In this document: in pieces, positions 41,979-50,967 of the stretch | Layout: every line of letters begins with the position of its first letter | Position numbering within the stretch: the stretch's first letter is position 1 | Assembly (NCBI RefSeq): GCF_009882975.1 | Contig: NZ_WTUX01000022.1 | Location: 70,088 to 134,087 of the forward strand | Reading direction: 5' to 3' | Origin: Maritimibacter harenae | GTDB lineage: Bacteria > Pseudomonadota > Alphaproteobacteria > Rhodobacterales > Rhodobacteraceae | Length of the DNA: 64,000 bases | Position numbers and translations under genes: made by a program | Notes under the pieces: model-generated | What the model was told of the DNA's origin: nothing | What the model saw: the letters and a program-made list of their open reading frames with translations, nothing else | Database searches by the model: none

Positions 41979-43093
41979 GCCGGGGCGCTCCGGGCGGCGA
42001 AGGCGGAAATCTCGGCGGGGATGGCCGACAACGGTTTCTCGCGGGACGCGGCGCCAAGGCGCCGCGCCTCGCCGGGCATGCCCCAGACGACCGAGGTCTT
42101 TTCGTCCTGGACCACCGTGTCCGCCCCGACATCACGCATTTCGAGCAAACCCCGCGCCCCGTCGTCGCCCATTCCCGTCAGCAGAACGCCCAGCGCGCCG
42201 GGGCCCGCCGCGATGGCCGTGGAACGGAACAACACGTCGACCGAGGGACGATGGCGCGCCACGTACGGCCCGTTCTGGATTTCCACACGGTACCCCTGCC
42301 CCTGGCGGCGCAGGAGGAGGTGGTGATCCCCCGGCGCGATCAGCACGGTGCCCGCAAGCGCCTTGTCCCCGTTGGCCGCTTCGCGCACCGCGACCTGGCA
42401 CAGGCCGTCGAGGCGCTTGGCGAAGGCCGCCGTGAACTTTTCCGGCATGTGCTGGACGATGACGACAGGGGGTGTCACGCGCGACAGCTTCGGGAGCACC
42501 TCCGACAGCGCCTCGGTCCCGCCGGTCGACGCCCCGATCGCGACGATCGGTGGCAGGCCGTTCGGAAAGGGGGCCTGCGGTCGGGGCGGCGGCAGAATGG
42601 CATCCGCCGTCAGCTTCGGGCCCGGGCTGAACGGTGCCGGTTTCGGCAGGGGTTTCTTGCGCGCGGGGTTGCCCAATCCGCGGCCGCGTCCCGCCTGCGC
42701 CGCGGCCCGCACGGCGTCCGACAACCGGATCTGCGCCTCCTGGCGGGCGGCGGCGGATCCCAGTTTCGGCTTGCCGATCACCTCGCACGCTCCGATCTCC
42801 AACGCGCGCATGGCCGCTTTCGACCCGTTTTCCGTGTGGCTCGAACAGATCACCACGGGCATGGGATGCTGCTTCATGATCTTGGCGAGAAACGTCAGCC
42901 CGTCCATGCGCGGCAGTTCCAGGTCGAGCAGGATCACGTCGGGCAACCCGCCGCTCAGTTTTCCGGCGGCCTCGAATGGATCGGCCGCCAATGCCGCGAT
43001 GCGGATACCCGGATCCTCGGCCAAGAGATCCGACAGCGCGCGTCGCGCGGCCGCGCTGTCATCGACGATCATCACGTTGATCTTCCCGCTCAT
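41975..43093 (-). CDS. cheB: Chemotaxis methylesterase CheB
   Basis: 372 residues: receiver domain (1-120; phospho-acceptor D57 in ILLDLELP, D11/D12 acidic pair), a Pro-rich linker (about 135-180), and the esterase domain with nucleophile S189 in GASTGG, H215 in VQHMPE and Asp in TGMGDDGARG. It removes methyl or amide groups from receptors. The start overlaps the cheR stop (ATGA). Confidence 0.96.
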   Translation of the reverse strand: MSGKINVMIVDDSAAARRALSDLLAEDPGIRIAALAADPFEAAGKLSGGLPDVILLDLELPRMDGLTFLAKIMKQHPMPVVICSSHTENGSKAAMRALEIGACEVIGKPKLGSAAARQEAQIRLSDAVRAAAQAGRGRGLGNPARKKPLPKPAPFSPGPKLTADAILPPPRPQAPFPNGLPPIVAIGASTGGTEALSEVLPKLSRVTPPVVIVQHMPEKFTAAFAKRLDGLCQVAVREAANGDKALAGTVLIAPGDHHLLLRRQGQGYRVEIQNGPYVARHRPSVDVLFRSTAIAAGPGALGVLLTGMGDDGARGLLEMRDVGADTVVQDEKTSVVWGMPGEARRLGAASREKPLSAIPAEISAFAARSAPA

Positions 43094-43950
43094 GCTTGCC
43101 CTCCGATGTTGCGAAAAACGCCCGGTGCAATCTGCTCCAATACCGGCACGTCGACGATCATCGATTCGGAATGCCCGACGATGAGGTAGCCGCCTTTGCG
43201 AAGATGCGTCGCCATCGCCCGGATCACCGCGTGCTGCATGGCCGGCTCGAAATAGATCAGGACGTTGCGCAGAAAGATCAGATCCAGCCCGCGCGGCATG
43301 CCGTATGGCGTCTCTTTCAGGTTCAGGCGGGAAAAGCGCACGCGCGCGCGCAGTTCGGGCGCGATCCGCCCCTTCTCCGATGCCCCGCCGCGACCGGGCA
43401 TCACGAAGGCCTTGCGATAGTCCGACGGCACCGGCGCAAGCTCTGAGGCAGAGTAAACGGCGGTCTCCGCGATCGCCAGAACCCGGGTCGAAAGGTCCGT
43501 ACCCACGATGGCCCAATCGAGCCGGGGATCCGCCTGCGCGGCCTGTGCGAGGATCATCGCGGCCGACCAGGCTTCGGCGCCCGTGGAGGCGGCCGCGCTC
43601 CAGACCCGGTAGGGTACCGGCTGCCCGGGGCGACCCCGCGACAATGCCTCCGGGATCAGCCGCTCTCGCATGATCCGGAAGTGAGCCTCTTCGCGGAAGA
43701 AATCCGTCTTGTTGGTGGTCATCAGGTCGATGATGGCCGGTAACTCTTCGGCCAGGCAGGCCGGGGTGCTGAACAGCCGCTCGAGGTAGGACTCAAGATC
43801 GGGCACGCCCAGCGCCACCAGACGCTTCCGGAGTCGCGACTCGACCATGAGGTTCTTCGATGGGGGCAACTTGATCCCGGTCTCGTCGTGGACGAGCGCC
43901 CGGAATTGCTCGAACCGCTGCCGCCGTTTCGTTTCCGCCATTGCTGCCAT
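43090..43950 (-). CDS. cheR: Chemotaxis methyltransferase CheR
   Basis: 286 residues: N-terminal helical domain (about 10-75) and SAM-binding domain (about 80-280) with RVWSAAASTGAEAWS and IFLRNVLIYFE. It methylates receptor glutamates. Start at ATG 43950, with a second ATG three codons later. Directly downstream of cheW. Confidence 0.95.
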   Translation of the reverse strand: MAAMAETKRRQRFEQFRALVHDETGIKLPPSKNLMVESRLRKRLVALGVPDLESYLERLFSTPACLAEELPAIIDLMTTNKTDFFREEAHFRIMRERLIPEALSRGRPGQPVPYRVWSAAASTGAEAWSAAMILAQAAQADPRLDWAIVGTDLSTRVLAIAETAVYSASELAPVPSDYRKAFVMPGRGGASEKGRIAPELRARVRFSRLNLKETPYGMPRGLDLIFLRNVLIYFEPAMQHAVIRAMATHLRKGGYLIVGHSESMIVDVPVLEQIAPGVFRNIGGQA

Positions 43951-43952
43951 GA

Positions 43953-44432
43953 CTATTGCACGCCCCCCTCGTTCACGAGGTCGCGAAGATCGCCGTCGAA
44001 CAGCCCGTCCACATCCAGCATCGTCACGAACCTTTCTTCACGACGGCCGATGCCCGCCACCATGCGTTCGTGCCAACGCAGAAGCTCGGCTTCGGCGAGC
44101 GGTTCACTTCCCGCGTCGTCCAGTTGCGTCACTTCCGTCACCTGGTCGACCCGGAGCCCGACATGCTGCGCGCCCGCTCCGCGGCCGACGAGCCGGAGGA
44201 CGATGATCCGCGTGCGATCCGTATCGTCCGCATCCGGTTGTCCCAGCAGCCGGCGCAGGTCGACCACCGGGACTGAAGCACCGCGCCGGTCGATCAGTCC
44301 GAGCAGATGCGCCGGGGCCCGCGGCAGGGGAGAAATGTCGCGCGCATCCAGGATTTCGACCACCGGGGCGACCGGAAGCGCAAAATCCGCCTTCCCGATC
44401 CCGAAGGTCACGACCGTATCGGCACTTGTCAT
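43953..44432 (-). CDS. cheW: Chemotaxis coupling protein CheW (second copy)
   Basis: 159 residues of a single CheW domain (ILDARDISPLPRAPAHLLG, then IDRRGASVPVVDLR). ATG 44432 is preceded by GGAAGGATGGGG; the frame extends to 44510 but would then overlap the MCP gene by 38 bp. It links receptors to CheA; two different CheW genes flank the MCP gene. Confidence 0.92.
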   Translation of the reverse strand: MTSADTVVTFGIGKADFALPVAPVVEILDARDISPLPRAPAHLLGLIDRRGASVPVVDLRRLLGQPDADDTDRTRIIVLRLVGRGAGAQHVGLRVDQVTEVTQLDDAGSEPLAEAELLRWHERMVAGIGRREERFVTMLDVDGLFDGDLRDLVNEGGVQ

Positions 44433-44472
44433 ATCCCCATCCTTCCATTGGTCGTGAAGCCGTGTCGCCTGC

Positions 44473-46122
44473 TCATGCGGCTGCCCCGGCGGCTCGGACG
44501 AATTCGGCATCGAGATCGTCTTCGCTGACGCTCATGTCGAAATCGAATCCACCCGACTTCGTCGGCGCCTGGGGCCGCTTGCCCCGCGCAGGCTGGGTCT
44601 GGACCTGGAGCACCGGCGCGGGAACATCGCCTGCGGCGAGCCGGAAGTAGGACATCGCGCCGCGCAGGGTTTCGGCCTGCGCCGACAACTCCTCGGCGGT
44701 CGAGGACATCTGTTCAGCCGCTGCGGTGTTTTCCTGCGTGACCTTGTCGAGCTGCTGGATGGCCAGGTTCACCTGGTTCGCGCCGGTGGCGAGTTCCTGG
44801 CTCGCGCCACTGATCTGGCTCACCAGCGTCGCGGTCTTTTCGATGTCGGGGACCAGTCCCTCGAGCATCTGCCCGGCCTCTTCTGCCGCCTTCACGGTAT
44901 CGGAGGACAGGCCGCTGATTTCACCTGCGGCTGTCTGGCTCCGCTCCGCGAGCTTGCGCACTTCCGACGCCACCACCGCGAACCCGCGGCCATGTTCCCC
45001 CGCCCGGGCCGCTTCGACCGCCGCATTGAGGGCCAGCAGATCGGTTTGGCGGGCGATCTCTTGCACCACAAGAATGCGCTCCGCGATCGTCTTCATCGCG
45101 CCGACGGCGTCCGCCACCGCGCGGCCACTGGCGCGGGCGTCTTCCGCGGACTTCTGAGCCATGCTTTCGGTTTCGCTGGCGTTGTCGGCGGTCTGCTTGA
45201 TGTTGGCGGTCATCTCCTCCATCGAACTCGACGCTTCCTCGGTCGACGAGGCCTGCTCGGTCGCGCCCTGGCTCAGCTGTTCCGAGGTGGACGCCATTTC
45301 GCCGGCGCCCGAGGCCACGTTGGCGGAGCCGCTCGACACCTCCCCGACGATCCCGCGCAGTTTGGCCACCATGTCGTTCAGCGCGCGCACGAGGTCGGTG
45401 ACTTCGTCGTTGCCGCGCAGGGCTGCTGTCTCAGTCAGATCGCCGGACGCCACCCGTTTCGCCAACGCGATAGAGCGGGAAAGGCCACGCGAGATCGTGA
45501 GGATGATCCAGGTCGCCGCGATCGCGCCGAGGGCCACCATCGCGAGTGTCAGCAGGATCGCGAGCTGACGGGACGCGGCATAGTTCTCACCCGCCCGGAC
45601 AACCGCATTTGCAAGTCCATCGCGGTTCAGCGCGATCAGCGCGTCGAGATTATCTTCCATCGCGACCCAAAGGTCCTGACCCTGGCCACTGAGCAGTCGG
45701 AACGCGGCCATGGTATTGCCGTTGTTGGCCATCGAAAGCGCGCGGTTGTTGACGTCGATGAGGGAATCCCAGGCGGCGCGGCCTTCGGTCAGGAGAGCTT
45801 GTCCCTCTTGCGTGGACAGGTCGTTCAGGGCGGTGAAGGTCGTTTCGGCCCGGGCCCTGGCCTGATCCATCCGCGCGCGGATTTCGGATCTGAGTTGCGG
45901 ATCCTCTGCCAGGATCAATTCACGCACGTCCCGCTGGATCCGGAGCTGGCCCGCCGTGAAGTTCTCGGCAAGCCGGACCTTCTCCGCCTCCACTTCAGTG
46001 ATCTCGGTCAGGTTGCCGCTCATCCGACCCAGGGAATTCAGGCTGGAAATCATGCCGAAGGTTGCCAGCGCGATGAGGACCACGAAGGTGGCCGCGAGTT
46101 TGAGTTTGAGTGTCAGGCGCAT
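44473..46122 (-). CDS. Methyl-accepting chemotaxis protein
   Basis: 549 residues: membrane segment 1 (about 9-28), a four-helix-bundle-type periplasmic domain (about 30-185), membrane segment 2 (about 188-210), HAMP, and the signalling domain with the tip [20 protein letters not shown]. No C-terminal CheR-binding pentapeptide is seen. The ATG overlaps the stop of the upstream cheW (TGATG). Ligand unknown. Confidence 0.95.
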   Translation of the reverse strand: MRLTLKLKLAATFVVLIALATFGMISSLNSLGRMSGNLTEITEVEAEKVRLAENFTAGQLRIQRDVRELILAEDPQLRSEIRARMDQARARAETTFTALNDLSTQEGQALLTEGRAAWDSLIDVNNRALSMANNGNTMAAFRLLSGQGQDLWVAMEDNLDALIALNRDGLANAVVRAGENYAASRQLAILLTLAMVALGAIAATWIILTISRGLSRSIALAKRVASGDLTETAALRGNDEVTDLVRALNDMVAKLRGIVGEVSSGSANVASGAGEMASTSEQLSQGATEQASSTEEASSSMEEMTANIKQTADNASETESMAQKSAEDARASGRAVADAVGAMKTIAERILVVQEIARQTDLLALNAAVEAARAGEHGRGFAVVASEVRKLAERSQTAAGEISGLSSDTVKAAEEAGQMLEGLVPDIEKTATLVSQISGASQELATGANQVNLAIQQLDKVTQENTAAAEQMSSTAEELSAQAETLRGAMSYFRLAAGDVPAPVLQVQTQPARGKRPQAPTKSGGFDFDMSVSEDDLDAEFVRAAGAAA

Positions 46123-46661
46123 CAATTTGCCTCCGGTTGGGTGGTTTGGGCCGCGCCGGACGCGGCGGGCATCGGGATGCGGCCGTTCTGGCCGGACAGG
46201 AATTCGGTGAAGATTGCTGAGAGGTCGGGGATCGTTACGAATTCCCCTTCGCAGCGGCCGACCGCCGCGACGTAGCGGGGCGGCCACCGGGTGCCGACGG
46301 GCGGGATTTCCTCGACCGCCTCGCGCGCGATCCGCGTGACGTCATGGACGCTGTCGGCAAAGATGCCGACGACCATATCCTGGTCGGCCAGTGGCAGTTC
46401 GAGCACCAGGATTCGCGGATCGTGTTGGTCCTCGTGACGCGGCATGCGCAGGGGGACGCGCAGGTCGGCGAGCGGCACGACCGCCCCGCGGACATTGAGC
46501 AGGCCCCCGACGAAATCGTCGGCGCCGGGGACGCGTGTAATGTCGGCCGGCTCGAGCACTTCGCGCAGTTGTGCGGCGGGGACCGCCAGCACCTCGTTGC
46601 TGAGACGGAAGGTGACGACATCGGTGTCCGCGATGCCATCCGTACGGATATCCAGCGTCAT
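46122..46661 (-). CDS. cheW: Chemotaxis coupling protein CheW (first copy)
   Basis: 179 residues of a CheW domain ([20 protein letters not shown], then [16 protein letters not shown]) with a short variable tail. Overlaps cheA (ATGA) and the MCP gene (TGATG). Confidence 0.93.
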   Translation of the reverse strand: MTLDIRTDGIADTDVVTFRLSNEVLAVPAAQLREVLEPADITRVPGADDFVGGLLNVRGAVVPLADLRVPLRMPRHEDQHDPRILVLELPLADQDMVVGIFADSVHDVTRIAREAVEEIPPVGTRWPPRYVAAVGRCEGEFVTIPDLSAIFTEFLSGQNGRIPMPAASGAAQTTQPEAN

Positions 46662-48571
46662 GCCGCCTCCTTTCCGCCGTCGGCCTCCGCGCGTCCGCGC
46701 GAGACGAGCTGCGGCACGTCGAGGATCAGGGCCACGGAACCGTCGCCGAGGATCGTAGCGCCGGAGAAGGTCTTGAACGCCGCATGAAGTGGCGAGAGTT
46801 GCTTGATGACGGTCAGGTTGGAGCCGATGATCCGATCGACCACGAGCCCGACGCGCCCGTCGCTGCTGGTGACGACCACCACCTTCTGGTGCGGGTCCGG
46901 CGTCCCGGCGCTGTGCAACAGGTGCCGCAAGCGCAGAAAGGGGACCAGGCTGTCGCGGATGTCGAGGAAGGCATTGCCGGCGTCGTCTTCGCGCAGGGCG
47001 GCAGGCAGTTCCACGATCTCGTCGACGGCGGCCAGCGGTATCACGAAGCGTTCGCCCGCGACCTCGATCAGCAGCCCATCGATGATGGCGAGGGTGAGGG
47101 GCAGGCGAAGCGTGACGGTCGTGCCGTGGCCCGGTTCGCTTTCGACCTCGATCGTGCCACGCAGCGCGTCGATGGTCTGACGCACAACGTCCATGCCGAC
47201 GCCGCGCCCCGACAGTTCGGTGACGGTCTCTGCGGTGGAGAAGCCCGGCTCGAAAATCAGGCCCGGGATCGTTTCGTCCGAAACCTCGGCCCCCTCGGCA
47301 ATCAGGCCACGCTCGACCGCGCGGGCCCGGATGGCGTGGCGGTCCAGCCCCTTGCCGTCATCGGAGAGCGAGATGAGCACCTCAGCCCCGGCATGGCGCG
47401 CCGTCAGCGTGATGCGCCCGGTCCCTGCCTTGCCCATCGCGCGGCGCGTTTCGGCCTCTTCGAGTCCGTGGTCGGCGGCATTGCGGATGATGTGCATCAA
47501 GGGATCGGTGAGGCGTTCGACGACGGTCTTGTCGAGTTCGGTTTCTTCGCCCTCGACCGCGAAGGTGATCGACTTCCCGGTCTTGGTGGTCAGGTCGTGG
47601 ACCAGCCGCCGGAAACGGCCGGTGATCGCCCCTATGGGCGTCATGCGGATCGACATCGTCGTGTCGCGCATGGCGGTGGTCAGGCGCTGGATGTCCTCGG
47701 CGACGGCGACCAGGCCCGGATCCCCAGACCGCGCCGCGAGTTCGACAAGTCGGGCTTCCGCGATGACGAGTTCGCCGACACGATCCATCATGTCATCGAG
47801 CCGTTCGGCCGGTACGCGCATCAACGCCCCGGTTTTTTGCGCCGGCGTGGCGGCGGGCGTCGGGTCGCCCGGTGGCGCGGTCGGCGGTGTCTGCACAAGC
47901 GTCTTGGGCGCGGGTGCGGCGCCCGGCGCGGGATCCAGGGTGAGGCTCAGCCCATCCTCGTGGAACAGGAAAGCCCCCCGGATATCGTCTTCCGGCACAT
48001 CCGCGGGGACATCCGCCGCCCAGCCCATGTAGAGCCGCGTCGGGTCGAGCGCGTCGAGGCGCGGGAGGTCGTCGAGCAGCGCGCGGATATTGGTCACGCC
48101 CATTGCGCGAAGTTCGTCGAGCACCAGTTCCGGGCGTCCCCCAAGCGTCAAGGTATCCGCAGGCAGGAAGAAGCGAAGCTGGCGGGCCGTGTCGTCTGTC
48201 CCGCTTTCACCGGCCAGATGGTCCGCCAGGCGTTGCAGGATCGGCTGGCCGCCGGCGGGGTTACCCCCGTCGAGAAGCGCGGCCACGTGATCACGCGCGG
48301 CCAGGCTGATATTGACGAGTTCGGGGTCCACGCGTGCGTCGCCCGAGCGCACCTGTTCAAACGCGGTTTCGAAATCGTGCAGGAAACCGGCCACGTCGTC
48401 GCGGCCGAACATGGCGCCGGTGCCCTTGAGCGTGTGCAGGTCCCGGAACGCTGCATCGATGAGCTCGCGGTCATCGGGCGCGTCGCGCAGTTTGAGCAGG
48501 CAGGCCTCGAGGCTTTCGACCAGCCCTTCGGCCTCGGCCCGGAACAGGGCCAGCGATTCGTCATCCATCAT
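46658..48571 (-). CDS. cheA: Chemotaxis histidine kinase CheA
   Basis: 637 residues: P1 phosphotransfer domain with H46 (LHTLKGTGAMFG), an inter-domain segment with LDELDP-like text (RLDALDPTRLYMGW, about 175-190), P3 dimerisation, P4 ATPase with N box HIIRNAADHGLE, G1 DDGKGLD and G2 GRGVGMDV, and C-terminal CheW-like P5. All catalytic motifs look intact. The first of two ATG codons overlaps the cheY stop (ATGA). Confidence 0.96.
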   Translation of the reverse strand: MMDDESLALFRAEAEGLVESLEACLLKLRDAPDDRELIDAAFRDLHTLKGTGAMFGRDDVAGFLHDFETAFEQVRSGDARVDPELVNISLAARDHVAALLDGGNPAGGQPILQRLADHLAGESGTDDTARQLRFFLPADTLTLGGRPELVLDELRAMGVTNIRALLDDLPRLDALDPTRLYMGWAADVPADVPEDDIRGAFLFHEDGLSLTLDPAPGAAPAPKTLVQTPPTAPPGDPTPAATPAQKTGALMRVPAERLDDMMDRVGELVIAEARLVELAARSGDPGLVAVAEDIQRLTTAMRDTTMSIRMTPIGAITGRFRRLVHDLTTKTGKSITFAVEGEETELDKTVVERLTDPLMHIIRNAADHGLEEAETRRAMGKAGTGRITLTARHAGAEVLISLSDDGKGLDRHAIRARAVERGLIAEGAEVSDETIPGLIFEPGFSTAETVTELSGRGVGMDVVRQTIDALRGTIEVESEPGHGTTVTLRLPLTLAIIDGLLIEVAGERFVIPLAAVDEIVELPAALREDDAGNAFLDIRDSLVPFLRLRHLLHSAGTPDPHQKVVVVTSSDGRVGLVVDRIIGSNLTVIKQLSPLHAAFKTFSGATILGDGSVALILDVPQLVSRGRAEADGGKEAA

Positions 48572-48936
48572 GGGCCCACCACCTTTCCGACGACGCTGAG
48601 AAGCTTTTCCTGGTCGAAGGGCTTGGTCATCCATCCGATCGCACCGGCCGCACGGGCGCGGTCCTTGATCGAGCCTTCGCTTTCGGTGGACAGGAAGATG
48701 ACCGGAACGCCCTGGTTCTGCGGCTTCGCGCGGAATGCCTGGCAAAACCCCAGCCCGTCGAGCCGTGGCATGTTCTGGTCGGTGATCACCGCCTGGAACG
48801 GCCGGCGCTCGGTGAATTCGAGCGCTTCTTGGCCGTCCTGGGCGGTTTCCACATCGTAGCCCGCGCTTTGCAGCGTGCTGGCGATCATGTGGCGTACGGA
48901 GGGCGAATCGTCGACGACGAGGATGGTGCGGCTCAT
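48568..48936 (-). CDS. cheY: Chemotaxis response regulator CheY
   Basis: 122 residues, a single receiver domain: acidic pair D9/D10, phospho-acceptor D53 (VITDQNMP), S83 and K105 (MTKPF). The start overlaps the STAS gene stop (ATGA). It is the output regulator of the operon. Confidence 0.95.
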   Translation of the reverse strand: MSRTILVVDDSPSVRHMIASTLQSAGYDVETAQDGQEALEFTERRPFQAVITDQNMPRLDGLGFCQAFRAKPQNQGVPVIFLSTESEGSIKDRARAAGAIGWMTKPFDQEKLLSVVGKVVGP

Positions 48937-49190
48937 GGCGCCGTCCCCCCGCCGTCGAGGGGTAGCACCGCATCCAGGCCGAGTTGCGCCCAGATCCGGA
49001 GCATCGCGGGGGCGTCGCGGACCTCGGCCGGGGGTTCGATGCCCGAACGCATGGCCGCGGCCAGGAGCTGCGCGCCCGCCGCATCGACCCCGTCCGGGTC
49101 CGGCCAATCCCGGTCACCGCCGAGCACCGCCCGCCTGAGCGCTTCCACGCCTCCGATACCGAAGGATGTTCCCGATTTCGTCTTCGACAC
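48933..49190 (-). CDS. Small STAS-like protein at the head of the che operon
   Basis: 85 residues resembling a STAS domain (VDAAGAQLLAAAMRSG, then ALRIWAQLGLDAVLPL-type end: RIWAQLGLDAVL). Starts with GTG 49190 after GCGGAGG. First gene of a nine-gene operon in which nearly every junction overlaps. The usual phosphorylatable Ser/Thr of STAS is not evident (DAAG). Role unknown. Confidence 0.75.
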   Translation of the reverse strand: MSKTKSGTSFGIGGVEALRRAVLGGDRDWPDPDGVDAAGAQLLAAAMRSGIEPPAEVRDAPAMLRIWAQLGLDAVLPLDGGGTAP

Positions 49191-49305
49191 TGCAATGACC
49201 TCCGCGTCGCCATCCTCGACAGATGCGCAAGGTCGTAGCGGCCGCGGACTAAGGGCCGGTTAATGTCTCAACTTTTTTGCGGGTGTTTTCGAGGCGGGAG
49301 GCCCC

Positions 49306-49737
49306 TTACTCGCGGTACTCCGAATGGCAGTCGCGGCAGGCCCCGCCGATGTCGCGCATGAGGGGGACGAGGTCGCCGGACGCCTCCACGGTCCCGGCGC
49401 GTTGCGCGGCCAGGGTTTCCAGCGCCACCGCCTTCTGTTCGAAGCTGTCGAATTCGTCCCAGATCGCAGGCAATGCCTCGGATTTCGGGTCGTCGGCCTC
49501 CGGTTCGAACAGCGCGGGCACGCGGGCGGCTTCGTCCCCGATGCGGGTGAGCGCGGCGTTCGCGGCGGCCGCATCGAAGGGCATCTCCCCTTTCGCCATC
49601 GAACCGATGACCTTCACGTGCTCGGCGATCGCGGACATGCCAGCCATGCGCGCCAGAACCCGTTCATCCTTGACCCCGCTGTGGGCAAAGGCAGCCGCGG
49701 CCACGAAGATCATCGGTCCGGCAATCCAGTATTTCAT
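49306..49737 (-). CDS. Class II cytochrome c (c'/c556 type)
   Basis: 143 residues: signal peptide (about 1-20, MIFVAAAAFA), a four-helix-bundle body and a C-terminal haem motif CRDCH five residues from the end, as in cytochromes c'/c556. Periplasmic electron carrier or haem sensor. ATG 49737 is chosen. It follows a class I cytochrome c gene after 76 bp. Confidence 0.9.
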   Translation of the reverse strand: MKYWIAGPMIFVAAAAFAHSGVKDERVLARMAGMSAIAEHVKVIGSMAKGEMPFDAAAANAALTRIGDEAARVPALFEPEADDPKSEALPAIWDEFDSFEQKAVALETLAAQRAGTVEASGDLVPLMRDIGGACRDCHSEYRE

Positions 49738-49813
49738 CCTGTCAGTCTCCTTGATGTTCCTGCCGGTGGAACGCGGTGACCGCGTTCCACGCTTGTTTCG
49801 ACGGCCGACGGTC

Positions 49814-50251
49814 TCACTCGATCCCGTTGGCGCGTTGCAGTTCGCGGACATAGGCGACGATGGATTTCACGTCGCCTTGGGTCAGCCCGTCCTGCGGAGG
49901 CATGTTCCCGAACCGCCAATGGTGCGAGACGACGCCCCGCTGCACGGCCAGTTGGAACGCCATGTCGCCGTGGTGCGACGGCTCGTAGATCTTGTGGACG
50001 AGCGGGGGGCCGTAGCCCATCTTGCCGGCGGCGTTTTCGCCGTGGCAGTCGGCGCAGATCGCGGTGAAGGCGGTCTCACCGATCTTCGCCTGCGGCGAGA
50101 GCGTTTCGGGCACGGTGACACGCACCATGGGTTCGCCCTGCGCGGGGTCCGGTATCTTCGCGACATCGGCGGATTGATCTGAACGCGTGGCGAGGTAGGC
50201 GCCGCCAGCGATGACGATGGCCGCAATGGCCAGAATGACGAATTTCTTCAT
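49814..50251 (-). CDS. Class I cytochrome c
   Basis: 145 residues with an N-terminal membrane anchor or signal (about 3-20), the haem motif CADCH near residue 68 and the distal Met in FGNMPPQDGL near residue 117. ATG 50251 is chosen. Likely a periplasmic electron carrier, transcribed with the class II cytochrome gene downstream. Confidence 0.92.
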   Translation of the reverse strand: MKKFVILAIAAIVIAGGAYLATRSDQSADVAKIPDPAQGEPMVRVTVPETLSPQAKIGETAFTAICADCHGENAAGKMGYGPPLVHKIYEPSHHGDMAFQLAVQRGVVSHHWRFGNMPPQDGLTQGDVKSIVAYVRELQRANGIE

Positions 50252-50334
50252 GGTCTCTCGATTTGTCTGAAAGCGCGGCACGGGGCGCGCGCAAGATGGC
50301 GTCGCGGCGCACCGCGACGGCTCGGCTCGCGCGT

Positions 50335-50661
50335 TCAGCCGCGCGGCGGCGGCAAATCGAGGGTAAGGGGCGTCGCCCGCGCGGACGTGGGCGGGTCGAC
50401 GAAGCCGGCCGACGTGACATCGGCCGGTGCAACGATCAGGGGGCGCGAGTCGGTCAGTACGCTCACCGCGCACCCGCCGTGCTTGGCGCAGCTCGGCAAC
50501 ATGTCTGCCTGCGCGGTGCCGTCCGACCCGTCGACGCAGGCCGGGCAATCATGGGTGCCGGTCATCGCGGCCATGGGACCGGCATGGTCACCCGCGTCAT
50601 GCGGCGCCGCGGCCGAAGCCACGAGGAACACGGCAGACAAGATGATCAGCACAAAGCGCAA
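50335..50661 (-). CDS. Secreted Cys/His-rich hypothetical protein
   Basis: 108 residues with a signal peptide (about 1-19), then His/Cys-rich text (HDAGDHAGPM, HDCPACVDG, SCAKHGGCAVSV) that could bind metal. Similar in layout to DUF2946-type proteins. It ends 83 bp upstream of the class I cytochrome gene. Function unknown. Confidence 0.6.
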   Translation of the reverse strand: MRFVLIILSAVFLVASAAAPHDAGDHAGPMAAMTGTHDCPACVDGSDGTAQADMLPSCAKHGGCAVSVLTDSRPLIVAPADVTSAGFVDPPTSARATPLTLDLPPPRG

Positions 50662-50967
50662 GGGCCACTCCCGGATAACGGGGCGCGGTCACGGCCGAGC
50701 CCGATGCGCCGTATAATATCCCCTCCGGCACCGATCACAACCGAGCGGTCACCGGCCCGTGTGCCGTCTTTCGCCCAGTCCCACCCGCCGGGCGACGGGA
50801 CCGGCGGGACATGGTCTGCACAGCAATTGACCATCGGGGCCACACAGGCGTTCGCAAGCGCAGCAATCGGAAAACCTGACCAACTGATTAATTTTACCAA
50901 TTGATAAAAAAGTTCAGCCGTGCCAGCGTTCCCCAAAAGAAGAAGACAAACACACAGGGAGACCGCC
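50662..50967. other. Divergent regulatory region before the pyrimidine cluster
   Basis: 306 bp without a gene. The left half is GC-rich and shows nothing. The right half is AT-rich and carries two tandem RutR-like sites (50876-50891 and 50893-50908) and a perfect half-site TTGACCA at 50827-50833, followed by the preT leader. Confidence 0.6.
50876..50908. promoter_or_regulatory. Two tandem RutR-like operators upstream of preT
   Basis: CTGACCAACTGATTAA (50876-50891) and TTTACCAATTGATAAA (50893-50908) each match 11 of the 14 fixed positions of the RutR palindrome TTGACCA-NN-TGGTCAA, with centres 17 bp apart. RutR is a TetR-family regulator of pyrimidine use. Confidence 0.5.

Noticed and set aside
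46784-48859. A 691-codon open frame opposite cheA/cheY
   Set aside because: Antisense shadow of two well-supported genes, without any recognisable motif.
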